NCBI GenBank assembly: GCA_902799385.1 | Contig: CADCAK010000031.1 | Span: 1 to 44,647 of the forward strand | Direction of reading: 5' to 3' | DNA from: an uncultured bacterium | Lineage (GTDB): Bacteria > Verrucomicrobiota > Kiritimatiellia > RFP12 > UBA1067 | DNA: 44,647 bases | In this document: one piece after another, positions 6,553 to 14,115 of the stretch | Position numbering within the stretch: the first letter of the stretch is position 1 | How the letters are laid out: every line of letters begins with the position of its first letter | The notes under the pieces: generated by a model | The model's database searches: none | What the model saw: the letters and a program-made list of their open reading frames with translations, nothing else | What the model was told of the DNA's origin: nothing | Made by a program: the position numbers and the translations under genes

Positions 6553-7566
6553 TTACTGGCTGACACTTTCATACGTCAGTCGTTGCCCGTCGCATGTGAC
6601 CTTGATGTCGCTTCCATGTATGCTGACCTCTCCATTGCATTCGATGCGAACCTTAAAGCGACCGTGGTATTCATCTCCTCCGTCATGAACAAGCTCAATA
6701 TCCACAATCTCCACATTCACCTTGTCCGCCTCGTCGGACTTCATCTGCCCCGCTATGTCATCGACCAGAAATTCTCGAAGCACACCTGCGACTTCCTCCG
6801 CAGACAGACGCCAAGTGTCGTGAGCAACAAACCAACTCGCCACCACGACGACGAAAAGCAACGCCGACGCCTTTTCCACAATCTTTGGCAGCTTCTCCGC
6901 GTAGCGAGACTTCTCCATTCTGATCGGCGCCGCGAGAAGTGCGCCGACGGCCAGTCCGCCCACCAAGCCGCCGACATGGGCAGCCATGTCCACGTCCGGC
7001 ATGAGACTGTAGACAAAATTGATCCCAACAAAGATCAGGCTGTTTTTCAGGTAGCCCATGAGGTCGCCTATGCGGATGCCAAGTCGCCTATACGACAGGG
7101 CGATGTATGCCATGGTTGCGCCGAACAGTCCAAACACTGCGCCGGAGGCCCCTGCGCAGACCGTGTCCTCGTGCATGACGCAGGAAAACACTCCCCCCAA
7201 CGCAGCAGTAAGGAGATATACGCAGAGCAGTCGAACGCCGCCAATCATCTTTTCAAGAAACGATCCGAACGAGAAGAGGCAGATGACGTTTAAGAGGAGG
7301 TGCGGAAGACCAAAATGGAGAAACGAGCTCGACAGAAGACGCCACACCTGGCCGCCGAAGGTAAGCGAGTCAATATTCGCGCCAAGATACAAGAACGCCG
7401 CCAAGTCGGGTTCGAAAGACCCATACTTGCCAAAGACAAGCGCCGCCATCAGGGCGCTTATGGAAATCAGGGCCACTGTCGCAATCGGCTTCCGCCTGCG
7501 GGACTCCTCGGGCAACGCTGCCAGAATCACCGCTTCGCAACGCGCAGTATCGTCACCCATCTTCAT
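6553..7566 (-). CDS. Rhomboid-family intramembrane serine protease
   Basis: A 337-residue membrane protein with the full rhomboid signature: SSSFLHFGLPHLLLNV (H84, H89, N93), the catalytic GASG (Ser141), and AAHVGGLVGG with the dyad His197. Six or seven transmembrane segments lie between residues 28 and 240. A C-terminal extension of about 90 residues follows the last membrane segment and is acidic, ending in a beta-rich stretch (YHGRFKVRIECNGE...). Rhomboids cleave membrane-anchored substrates within or next to their transmembrane segment. The active site is intact, in contrast to the relative at 3101-4270. The start ATG follows a GGAG site. It is downstream of the hydrolase-like fragment and the secreted protein at 7742-8632 on the same strand. 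Confidence 0.93.
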   Translation of the reverse strand: MKMGDDTARCEAVILAALPEESRRRKPIATVALISISALMAALVFGKYGSFEPDLAAFLYLGANIDSLTFGGQVWRLLSSSFLHFGLPHLLLNVICLFSFGSFLEKMIGGVRLLCVYLLTAALGGVFSCVMHEDTVCAGASGAVFGLFGATMAYIALSYRRLGIRIGDLMGYLKNSLIFVGINFVYSLMPDVDMAAHVGGLVGGLAVGALLAAPIRMEKSRYAEKLPKIVEKASALLFVVVVASWFVAHDTWRLSAEEVAGVLREFLVDDIAGQMKSDEADKVNVEIVDIELVHDGGDEYHGRFKVRIECNGEVSIHGSDIKVTCDGQRLTYESVSQ

Positions 7567-7578
7567 TTCAACTCCATT

Positions 7579-7741
7579 TCATTTGCCGCCGCAGGGCGCG
7601 TTCCGCACATCGCAAGCGACTCTCGCAGCTGACCCTGCATCCCGCCCCCCATCCGTGGCGCTTATCCACACGAAGAGCGAAGCGGGCTTGCCCTTGTCGT
7701 AGGACTCCGGCACCGCGACAGCGTATGTGCGCTCCGGCAAA
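7579..7741 (-). pseudogene. Possible remnant of an alpha/beta-hydrolase-like domain
   Basis: Directly after the stop of the secreted protein at 7742-8632, in the +1 frame, the DNA reads LPERTYAVAVPESYDKGKPA followed by a strand and GG, then about 20 unremarkable residues and a stop. The pattern YxVxVPExYDxxKPxxLxV is the start of secreted esterases of the polyhydroxybutyrate-depolymerase type, but no catalytic Ser, Asp or His follows. It may be a truncated gene, or a former C-terminal part of the upstream protein lost by frameshift and deletion. It has no start or ribosome site of its own. Confidence 0.4.
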
Positions 7742-8632
7742 TCAGCCGAACGGTACGACAAGCTTCTTGGCGCCTTCGGGGAACTTGACCTTGATCACGA
7801 TGTCGTCGCCGTCGGGCTTCTTGAAGGTATAGGACTTCTTTCCGTTCATCGAAAAGCTGCCCGTGCTGTCGAGCTTCTTGTCCCCGCAGAAGACCTCCAG
7901 TTCGCAGTCGGACTTGCTTCCGGCCGGCGAAACCTCCAGCGACTTCTCGTCGCTCATCAAGTTGGAGGCGAGCTTGACCTTGTAGGAGTATTCGCCTTCG
8001 CCGATCTTGCCGGACGAAACCTTGCCGGGCAGCTCCTTCGTCGCCATCTTGTCGGCGACAGTGACCGTGACCTTGCCCTTTACCTTCGGAAGCGACTTCG
8101 CCCACGCGTTGCCGCCGCCACAAAGCACGAACGTCGCGAATCCGCCTTCGCGGTTCACGGCCGAGCGAAACGACTCAACCTCCCAGTTGGCGTCGCCGTT
8201 CTTCTTCTTGGTGTAGTCCTTTCCCGAACCGTCGGTTATCGATTCGACGACAAGATTCTCAAGGTCTATGTCTACGATGTTCTGCGCGAGAACAATGTAT
8301 GTGGCCGCGAAATAGCCCTTGCGCCCATACTTGAACCTGTCGAACGTTGCGGAACTCGGCACGTTTGTGCCTATAGGCGGATAGACGCAGCACTCCTTGA
8401 GGACGACGGACGGCTTCCCGGTGTAGCTCTTCACGACGTTGCCAAAGCCGACGCCGTTGCCGCTAAAACTGCCGCCGAAACCACTCCCGCCAAAGGCCTT
8501 CTCTATGTCCGACACGGACATTTCCCTAATGATAGCACTGTTCGAGGCATTAGAGCGCCCGACAACGGTCTTACCGTATACAGTGGCAACGGCAAACGCC
8601 GCCAGAAGACACACAGCTGCAATTCGCTTCAT
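7742..8632 (-). CDS. Secreted protein of unknown function
   Basis: A 296-residue protein with a clear signal peptide (MKRIAAVCLLAAFAVATVYG). The mature part is Gly/Ser-rich near the N-terminus (FGGSGFGGSFSGNGVGFG, about 47-65) and then beta-rich, with alternating charged and hydrophobic strands and three or four cysteines (KECC, LCGGG, CELEVFCG) that may form disulfides. No enzyme motif is visible. A ribosome site (AAGGAAGG) precedes the ATG, and the repeat at 8666-8694 supplies an extended -10 about 36 bases upstream. It is followed immediately by a hydrolase-like fragment in another frame, so the original protein may have been longer. Confidence 0.7.
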   Translation of the reverse strand: MKRIAAVCLLAAFAVATVYGKTVVGRSNASNSAIIREMSVSDIEKAFGGSGFGGSFSGNGVGFGNVVKSYTGKPSVVLKECCVYPPIGTNVPSSATFDRFKYGRKGYFAATYIVLAQNIVDIDLENLVVESITDGSGKDYTKKKNGDANWEVESFRSAVNREGGFATFVLCGGGNAWAKSLPKVKGKVTVTVADKMATKELPGKVSSGKIGEGEYSYKVKLASNLMSDEKSLEVSPAGSKSDCELEVFCGDKKLDSTGSFSMNGKKSYTFKKPDGDDIVIKVKFPEGAKKLVVPFG

Positions 8633-8665
8633 GTTGGCTTTCCTTCCTTATTCAGTTGGTTTGCG

Positions 8666-8694
8666 GACATTATACCAAATCCGCGGCAGCCATG
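8666..8694 (-). repeat. Extended -10 repeat, copy 7, hairpin truncated
   Basis: Carries TTTGGTATAATGTCC (-10 at 8669-8674) reading into the secreted protein at 7742-8632. Only the first arm of the GC stem (CCGCGGC) remains; the second is replaced by GCCATGC. On the other side begins the leader of the plus-strand paralogue at 8765, so this copy also marks the 5' border of cassette B. Confidence 0.7.
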
Positions 8695-8764
8695 CTTTTG
8701 TCTGTCAGAATTTCGGATGAGACGTGCCTAACTGTGCAGAAAGGCAAATCCAAGGAGGTGCGAC

Positions 8765-9151
8765 ATGGACAACAAGAAGACATTTCTCGTCGCGGCTTTC
8801 GCGTCAATCGCAATCGCCGCATTCGCCACGCCAGGAGGTCCGGGAACGGGTTCACGCAGAAGCGCGTTCTCGTCACCGAACGATCCGTTCCACGACACCT
8901 ACAAAAAGAACACCAGCCAGATCCGCCGCGAAGCGCCTAAACCTGTCAACAATCTCCACGCAAAGATAAGCGCGGCGCGCGCGGAGGCAATCAAGTTCGA
9001 GCTGGAGCGCGAGCGCGCGCGTCAGAGCCCAATCAGCTGCTGGTCGAACTTCGGAACGCTCTCCACTGTAGCCGTCGCACAGTCCGCGCCAGCTACCGTT
9101 GAGCAGAAGTCGATCACCATCGTCAATTCGAACGTGACGATCAACCAGTAG
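8765..9151 (+). CDS. Small secreted protein of unknown family, copy B
   Basis: A 128-residue paralogue of 5894-6361. The signal peptide (MDNKKTFLVAAFASIAIAAFA) is followed by a short variable region (TPGGPGTG) in place of the longer one in copy A, then the same conserved core and the same C-terminal KSITIVNSNVTINQ. The ribosome site AAGGAGGTG (8752-8760) and the leader resemble copy A. Differences in the last 100 codons are mostly synonymous, which suggests recent duplication with the protein sequence preserved by selection. Transcription is opposite to the neighbouring genes. Confidence 0.8.
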   Translation: MDNKKTFLVAAFASIAIAAFATPGGPGTGSRRSAFSSPNDPFHDTYKKNTSQIRREAPKPVNNLHAKISAARAEAIKFELERERARQSPISCWSNFGTLSTVAVAQSAPATVEQKSITIVNSNVTINQ

Positions 9152-9167
9152 CGGAAAAGGAGTCACG

Positions 9168-9200
9168 TCTTATGACAAATCCGCGGCGGATTCGCCGCGG
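9168..9200 (-). repeat. Hairpin/-10 repeat, copy 8, at the 3' end of cassette B
   Basis: An 8-bp perfect stem CCGCGGCG GATT CGCCGCGG (9181-9200) beside a degenerate -10 (GTCATAAG on the minus strand). It lies 16 bases after the stop of copy B, the same position as the repeat after copy A. Confidence 0.65.
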
Positions 9201-9217
9201 ATTGTAGCCATTTCGCA

Positions 9218-10252
9218 TTAAGGCAATGGAAGTGTCGGCTGATTTGACAAGACCTCCACCCGTCCCGTCGGCGTCAGGTAATAGGTGTCGGGGCGAGGGA
9301 TGGGGATGTCGTCACGCGACGAATCGGCACTTCGGAACATCAGCCACGGACGCGCCCACTTACGCTTCAGGGTCTGGGAGACACCGTTCTTGTAGACAAC
9401 CACCGCGCCCTTCTCGCAGAAGTCGCGACAGACACCGCCCCACACCTTCTTCGGGCAAACCAGCGTCAGCCGCGCGTCAGCGTCCGATGGATTCAGCAGT
9501 TCGCGAGGGTCAATGTTCGCCGTGACGAGAACTGGAAATATGTCGTCATCCGGCGGATTGACCGCCACGCACCAGAAGTCCTCACAGCCGATGTCATTTC
9601 CGGACTTCTCCACGAGCGCACGGATGAACTGCGTCGAATTCGTGCAGACCGCCGGATCGATCCATTCGGCTCCTGCCTTGTTGGCTTCTTCATTCTCGGC
9701 CATCATCCCCGACAACTCTCTTGCGCGAAAGGACATGACGTTCAACCGAGAGATTCGCATGACATTGCGGGCTTGATAATCCGAGAAGATGCAACCACCT
9801 ATGCCGCCAAGAATGACTAAAAGCATGAAAAGCGCACAGCCAGCAGGACGCGGCGAATCGTCGCCAGACATCTCATTGAACCATCGGGACGCAGAGGGGC
9901 ACCAAAGCAGGACAATGGGGGCGACCAGCAGAAGCACGACCAGTCCCGCAACAACAGCACCCCCAAGCGACACAGAAGCGCATAGCGACGCAATCGCACA
10001 CAGCAGAAAGAGCGACAAGATAACCGTGTGCGGGACAAGGAACCATCCGCGCCGTCCGCGCCGCAGCGACAAAGCCATTCCAAGCGACAGCAGAAGCGGG
10101 TAAGAGCCGCACAAAAACAATTGCCAGATTTCGCCATCGTGGTCCACCGCGACGACGGCTGAAATAACCAGCACAAGAATCAGCAGCACGGCCAGTGCGA
10201 CATACACCCAGCCGAGCACCTCTACGATTTTCACGGGTATGGGGTTATTCAT
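9218..10252 (-). CDS. Multi-pass membrane protein with a pseudopilin-like C-terminal domain
   Basis: A 344-residue protein; the start at MNNPIPV (10252) is chosen for its GGAAGGGA ribosome site. About five hydrophobic segments occupy residues 10-175. The last (ALFMLLVILGGIGGCIFSDY) leads into a soluble domain that lines up by eye with the prepilin-like protein at 26902-27636: SFRARELSGMMAENEEANKA against AMRGRNLFVAITQANTDREA; WCVAVNPPDDDIFPVLVTAN against WLVAKNVADEMADVVPVLAS; and KGAVVVYKNGVSQ against KGWVLVRKGGASQ. I infer that a pseudopilin-type globular domain has been attached to a polytopic membrane protein lacking a prepilin cleavage motif. Function is unknown. The gene has diverged strongly and could be decaying, but it is open throughout. 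Confidence 0.6.
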   Translation of the reverse strand: MNNPIPVKIVEVLGWVYVALAVLLILVLVISAVVAVDHDGEIWQLFLCGSYPLLLSLGMALSLRRGRRGWFLVPHTVILSLFLLCAIASLCASVSLGGAVVAGLVVLLLVAPIVLLWCPSASRWFNEMSGDDSPRPAGCALFMLLVILGGIGGCIFSDYQARNVMRISRLNVMSFRARELSGMMAENEEANKAGAEWIDPAVCTNSTQFIRALVEKSGNDIGCEDFWCVAVNPPDDDIFPVLVTANIDPRELLNPSDADARLTLVCPKKVWGGVCRDFCEKGAVVVYKNGVSQTLKRKWARPWLMFRSADSSRDDIPIPRPDTYYLTPTGRVEVLSNQPTLPLP

Positions 10253-10271
10253 CGACCATTCCCTTCCAGCA

Positions 10272-10322
10272 TCACGGCACGAACGCCGACGGCGGAACGA
10301 CGGCAATCGCGGAATTGTCGTC
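10272..10322 (-). pseudogene. 3' fossil of a PIN-toxin gene
   Basis: Between lptD and the membrane-protein gene the minus strand reads DDNSAIAVVPPSAFVP and stop. This is nearly identical, in DNA and protein, to the last codons of the PIN toxin at 4967-5374 (DNSAIAVIPPSAFVP). The similarity covers about 50 bases and ends abruptly on the lptD side. No start or upstream PIN sequence remains, so this is the tail left by a deletion. Confidence 0.7.
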
Positions 10323-10333
10323 TCTCTGCGACC

Positions 10334-12535
10334 TCAGTCGCCGTGGAAGGGATTGCCCGACGACGGGCCGAGGGCGCGGAGGTAGACGAAGAACTCGAAG
10401 TTCCAGTCGTGGTCGTAGCGGGAGCCGTCGACGCGGGTGAAGTCGTTCTCGTAGGAGACGCTGAAGCGGAAGCCGAGGCAGTCGGTGCGGAAGTCGATCC
10501 ACGTGCCGATCTCGTCGAATTCGCCCTCCCGGCAGTCCCAGCGGACATAGGGGCTCCACGCGATAGCGTCGCACAGCTCGTGCTCGAAGCCGACCTCGAG
10601 GAACTGGAACTTCGCCCAGTTAAAGTCCTCGTTGCGCATGGTCTCCCTGTCGTACGCGGTGGACGAGTAGTCCCAGCGCCGGTGGTTGCGCCCGTTGTGC
10701 GAAACACGGTAGCTGAACGAATCGGACAGCCGGTGCGACCAGGTGAGACTGGCGTATGCGAGCTCGTCGCCCTCGGTGTCGTACTCAAGCCGCATCGAGA
10801 GCATCGTGTCCCTTGACGGGCGCCAGCGGGCGCGAACGCCCGGGACGAACATCGGGGCGTCCTTGCCGTAAAGCGGGTCTTCCAGGTCCCTCACGAGACG
10901 GTGATACTTGTTCCCGTCCGTATAGGACGTGTCGTTGAACTGGACCGCGCAGTAGACGTCGAGGTCGAGCAGCATGCGCGAAAGCCCGCCCTCCTCGGTC
11001 TTGCGGAACGCGTTGCGTAGGCCGGGCGTCACGCCGTACCACGAATAAGGCAGGTTGCGCGAGCGGCCCGCGAACTGGTCGAGCCAGTCGCTGCTCGAGT
11101 CGATGCTGTCGAAGCGGTATATCCTCCCGTCCTTGCCCGTCCCCGTGACGTTGGCCTCCTGCGCAAGCATGTCGAAGTACGGCTCCACCACATGCGTCAG
11201 GCCGTCGTCGAGGTCGGCCGTGCCGCGCGCCGCGAACGTGACGCCGCCCTCGACTAACGTGCGCCATGCGTCGTCGCCCGTGGAGCCCGCGCGCATGTCG
11301 GGCGCCGCAATGTAGCCGGTGTCGCTCCAGTACGTGCCCCTGAGCCCGAAACGCGGGACGACCGAGAGGACGTCGGCGAACTTCATCGGTAGCGTGAGGC
11401 GGTGGTACGTGTCCATGCGGAAGGCGTTGTAGTTCGCCCACGGCCCCGGCGTGTAGCGGTACTGCACCGGCGTGTCGCGGCTGCCGTACTTCGCGTAGTC
11501 GCGGTCGAGGTAGCCGACCCTCGTCTGCGACTCGTAGTTGACAGGAAGCGTCCAGACGGGCATCGGGTTGACGTCGAAGTAGAACTCGGGGAGCCGCGCG
11601 ACGCCTGGATAGAAGTCGTTGAGCGGGCCCGACACGTTCACCCCGACGGAAGCCTGCCGCTCGGCGTGCTCCCAGGCGAACTCGTTGACGAGATGGGTCG
11701 CAAATGCGTTCGCGTCGAGCGTAGTCGTCTTCCGCAGGAAGTCGCGGTGGAAATGCGAATCGCTGTAGTACACGGCCTTGACCCATGCGACGTCGCGCTC
11801 GGTCGGTTCGACGCGGTGCTCGACGCCGAGGGCGTAGCGCTCGTGCGGGACCTTGTTGCCCCAGTGGCTGTAGTGCCACTCCTTGGCGTCGTTCCAGTGG
11901 CGGTCGTAGCGGTCCGAGTCCTCGTCCCACGCGTAGTAGACCTTGAACTTGCCCTTGCCGAGGTCGCCGAGGTTCCACCGGACGGACTGCCCGAGCGCGA
12001 CGCCGTTCTTCTCGCGAAGGTCGAAGCGCGTGCTGCCAGCAAGCCCGTACGAGCCCTCGGCCATGCTTCCGCAGATGCCGTAGACATACTTCGTGAACAG
12101 CGACGCCCCCCAGCGCGAGGTGTAGCCGGGCATTACGCGCCAGCCGTAGTCGGTGTCCATTGGATAGTACCATATGGGAAGCCACAGGACCGGGACGTCC
12201 CACATCCTCAGCCACGCGTTGCGCAGCAGGACGTAGCGTCCCTCACTGAACCTCACCTCGCCAGAGACGCGCCAGTGGAGGTGGTCCCAGTCGTTGGTGC
12301 AGGTCGTCAGGTGGGTCGGGTCGGCGAACGTAAACACGCCTTCCGCGTCGCGCGTCACTAGGTCCGAGCGCAGAATCGCCGGCGCCGAGACGGCCTGCAC
12401 GTGGCCGGACGCCGCAAGCGCGCCAGTGACGTTGTCGGCCGCGACCCTGTCGGCCGTGATCTTCACTTCGCCGGCCGGCTTTCCGAAGAGCGTCGCCGCG
12501 GCGAGCGCCGCAGCTGTGAGGGCATAGGTCTTCAT
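10334..12535 (-). CDS. lptD: LPS-assembly outer-membrane protein LptD-like (OstA)
   Basis: A 733-residue protein with a signal peptide (MKTYALTAAALAAATLFG), an OstA/LptA-like N-terminal domain (EVKITADRVAADNVTGALAA, then HVQAV), and a large C-terminal beta-barrel rich in aromatic and charged residues. The stretch VPVLWLPIWYYPMD is characteristic of LptD/OstA family members, where LPxxYxP follows the N-domain. LptD receives lipopolysaccharide from the periplasmic LptA bridge and inserts it in the outer leaflet. It is somewhat shorter than E. coli LptD (784). Its ATG overlaps the RNase E/G stop by 4 bases, making it the last gene of the mre operon. Confidence 0.85.
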   Translation of the reverse strand: MKTYALTAAALAAATLFGKPAGEVKITADRVAADNVTGALAASGHVQAVSAPAILRSDLVTRDAEGVFTFADPTHLTTCTNDWDHLHWRVSGEVRFSEGRYVLLRNAWLRMWDVPVLWLPIWYYPMDTDYGWRVMPGYTSRWGASLFTKYVYGICGSMAEGSYGLAGSTRFDLREKNGVALGQSVRWNLGDLGKGKFKVYYAWDEDSDRYDRHWNDAKEWHYSHWGNKVPHERYALGVEHRVEPTERDVAWVKAVYYSDSHFHRDFLRKTTTLDANAFATHLVNEFAWEHAERQASVGVNVSGPLNDFYPGVARLPEFYFDVNPMPVWTLPVNYESQTRVGYLDRDYAKYGSRDTPVQYRYTPGPWANYNAFRMDTYHRLTLPMKFADVLSVVPRFGLRGTYWSDTGYIAAPDMRAGSTGDDAWRTLVEGGVTFAARGTADLDDGLTHVVEPYFDMLAQEANVTGTGKDGRIYRFDSIDSSSDWLDQFAGRSRNLPYSWYGVTPGLRNAFRKTEEGGLSRMLLDLDVYCAVQFNDTSYTDGNKYHRLVRDLEDPLYGKDAPMFVPGVRARWRPSRDTMLSMRLEYDTEGDELAYASLTWSHRLSDSFSYRVSHNGRNHRRWDYSSTAYDRETMRNEDFNWAKFQFLEVGFEHELCDAIAWSPYVRWDCREGEFDEIGTWIDFRTDCLGFRFSVSYENDFTRVDGSRYDHDWNFEFFVYLRALGPSSGNPFHGD

Positions 12536-14115
12536 GTCTGAGAGTATAGCACTTGAGAGGTGGCCGCGTCCAGTATGGAAAACGACTCGGGATGGCGGTG
12601 GAGCTCCGAGACGAAGGTGAGCCTGGTGTTAAACTGCTTCTGCATCTGCGCAAGGATTTCGGCGTCCTCGGTGCGGAGCCGCTGCATCACCTGCGGCGCG
12701 ATGACAATCTTCGGCTCGAACGGCTTTTTGTCCGCATCGGCCTTCCTGAGAAGCGACGCGAGCCTGCGCTGGACCTCTATCGAGACGGACATCGGCGACT
12801 TGACGCGCCCGTGCCCAGAGCAGTAGGGGCAGTTCGAGGTGAGCATCGAGAGGATTGAGCGATCCTGGCGCTGGCGGGACATCTCGAGAAGCCCGAGCTC
12901 GGAGATCTCGAGTACGTTCGTGCGGGCGCGGTCGCGCTTGAGCGCGTCCTTCAGCGCGCGGTACACCTGCTTCTGGTGCTTGCGCGACTTCATGTCGATG
13001 AGGTCGAGGACGACGAGCCCGCCGATGTTCCTCAGGCGCAACTGGCGCGCGACCTCCTCGACGGCTTCGAGGTTCACCTCGAGGATCGCCTCCTCCTGGC
13101 TGCCCTTGCCCTTGTGGTGGCCGGTGTTGACGTCAACCGCGATGAGCGCCTCGGTTTCGTCGATGACGAGGTACCCGCCGGACTTGAGCGGCACCTGGCG
13201 CGAGAACGCCTCGGCGAGCTGGCGTTCGAGGCCGTAGTGCTCGAATACGTTCGTGACGCCGTCGTAGCGGCGGATCTTGCCCTTCGCGCGGCGCGATATA
13301 CGGCCCGTGACCTCGCGCATCGACTCGTAGCTCGCCTCGTCGTCGATCACGATCGCGTCCACGTCCTCGGTGAGCCAGTCGCGCACGACGCGTTCGCAGA
13401 GGTCGGGCTCCTGGAAGATGCAACAAGGCGTCCTCAGCCGCTTCGTGTTCGCCTGCATCTCGCTCCACGCGGAGAGAAGGTTCCTGAGGTCGCGCGCAAA
13501 CGCGCGGGAGCTCGCACCCGCGCCGACGGTCCTGACGACGAGGCCGACGTTCTCGGGGAGGGGAAGCCTATCTAGTATCTTCTTCAGCCTCTGGCGCTCC
13601 TTCGCGTCGCCGATCTTCTTCGAGACGCCGCGAATGCGCGTGCCGGGCATCATGACGAGGTAGCGCCCCGGGATGGACAGGTTCGCCGTGACGCGCGGCC
13701 CCTTCGTGGAGATCGGGCCCTTCGTCACCTGGACGATGATCTCGCTCCCGGGCGGGAAGCGCTTCGCAATCTCCGCATCCGAGAGCCGGGCGGACTTCCT
13801 GCCGCCCTTCTGCCCCTTCTTCGGTTCGTCGTCCTCGTCCAGGAGCGCGTCCGCGTCGGGCGTCATGTCCCAGTAGTGCAGAAACGCGTTCTTCTTGAGC
13901 CCTATGTCAACGAACGCCGCCTGCAGGTCGTTCTCTAGGTTCTGGACGCGCCCCTTGAAGACGCTCCCTACGAGACGCTCGGCCTCGGGGTGCTCGACCA
14001 TGAACTCCTCGAGCCTGCCGTTCTCGAGCACCGCGACGCGGGTCTCGAGCTTTTCGACGTTAACTATTATCTCGCGCTTCAGCTTTGAGCGCTTCAGCCA
14101 TCCGAACAGGTTCAT
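12532..14115 (-). CDS. rng: Ribonuclease E/G family endoribonuclease
   Basis: A 527-residue RNase G-like protein. It has an N-terminal S1 domain (about 45-145) interrupted by a charged insertion (DEDDEPKKGQKGGRKS), then the RNase H-like/DNase I-like catalytic region with the metal-binding aspartates in IAVDVNTG (D328) and VVLDLIDM (D371), and the zinc-link CPYC (C429, C432). It lacks the long C-terminal scaffold of RNase E, so it is closer to RNase G, which processes rRNA and mRNA. The gene lies between rodA and lptD with 4-base overlaps at both ends. In E. coli rng lies just downstream of mreBCD, so the linkage is conserved in kind. Confidence 0.92.
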   Translation of the reverse strand: MNLFGWLKRSKLKREIIVNVEKLETRVAVLENGRLEEFMVEHPEAERLVGSVFKGRVQNLENDLQAAFVDIGLKKNAFLHYWDMTPDADALLDEDDEPKKGQKGGRKSARLSDAEIAKRFPPGSEIIVQVTKGPISTKGPRVTANLSIPGRYLVMMPGTRIRGVSKKIGDAKERQRLKKILDRLPLPENVGLVVRTVGAGASSRAFARDLRNLLSAWSEMQANTKRLRTPCCIFQEPDLCERVVRDWLTEDVDAIVIDDEASYESMREVTGRISRRAKGKIRRYDGVTNVFEHYGLERQLAEAFSRQVPLKSGGYLVIDETEALIAVDVNTGHHKGKGSQEEAILEVNLEAVEEVARQLRLRNIGGLVVLDLIDMKSRKHQKQVYRALKDALKRDRARTNVLEISELGLLEMSRQRQDRSILSMLTSNCPYCSGHGRVKSPMSVSIEVQRRLASLLRKADADKKPFEPKIVIAPQVMQRLRTEDAEILAQMQKQFNTRLTFVSELHRHPESFSILDAATSQVLYSQT

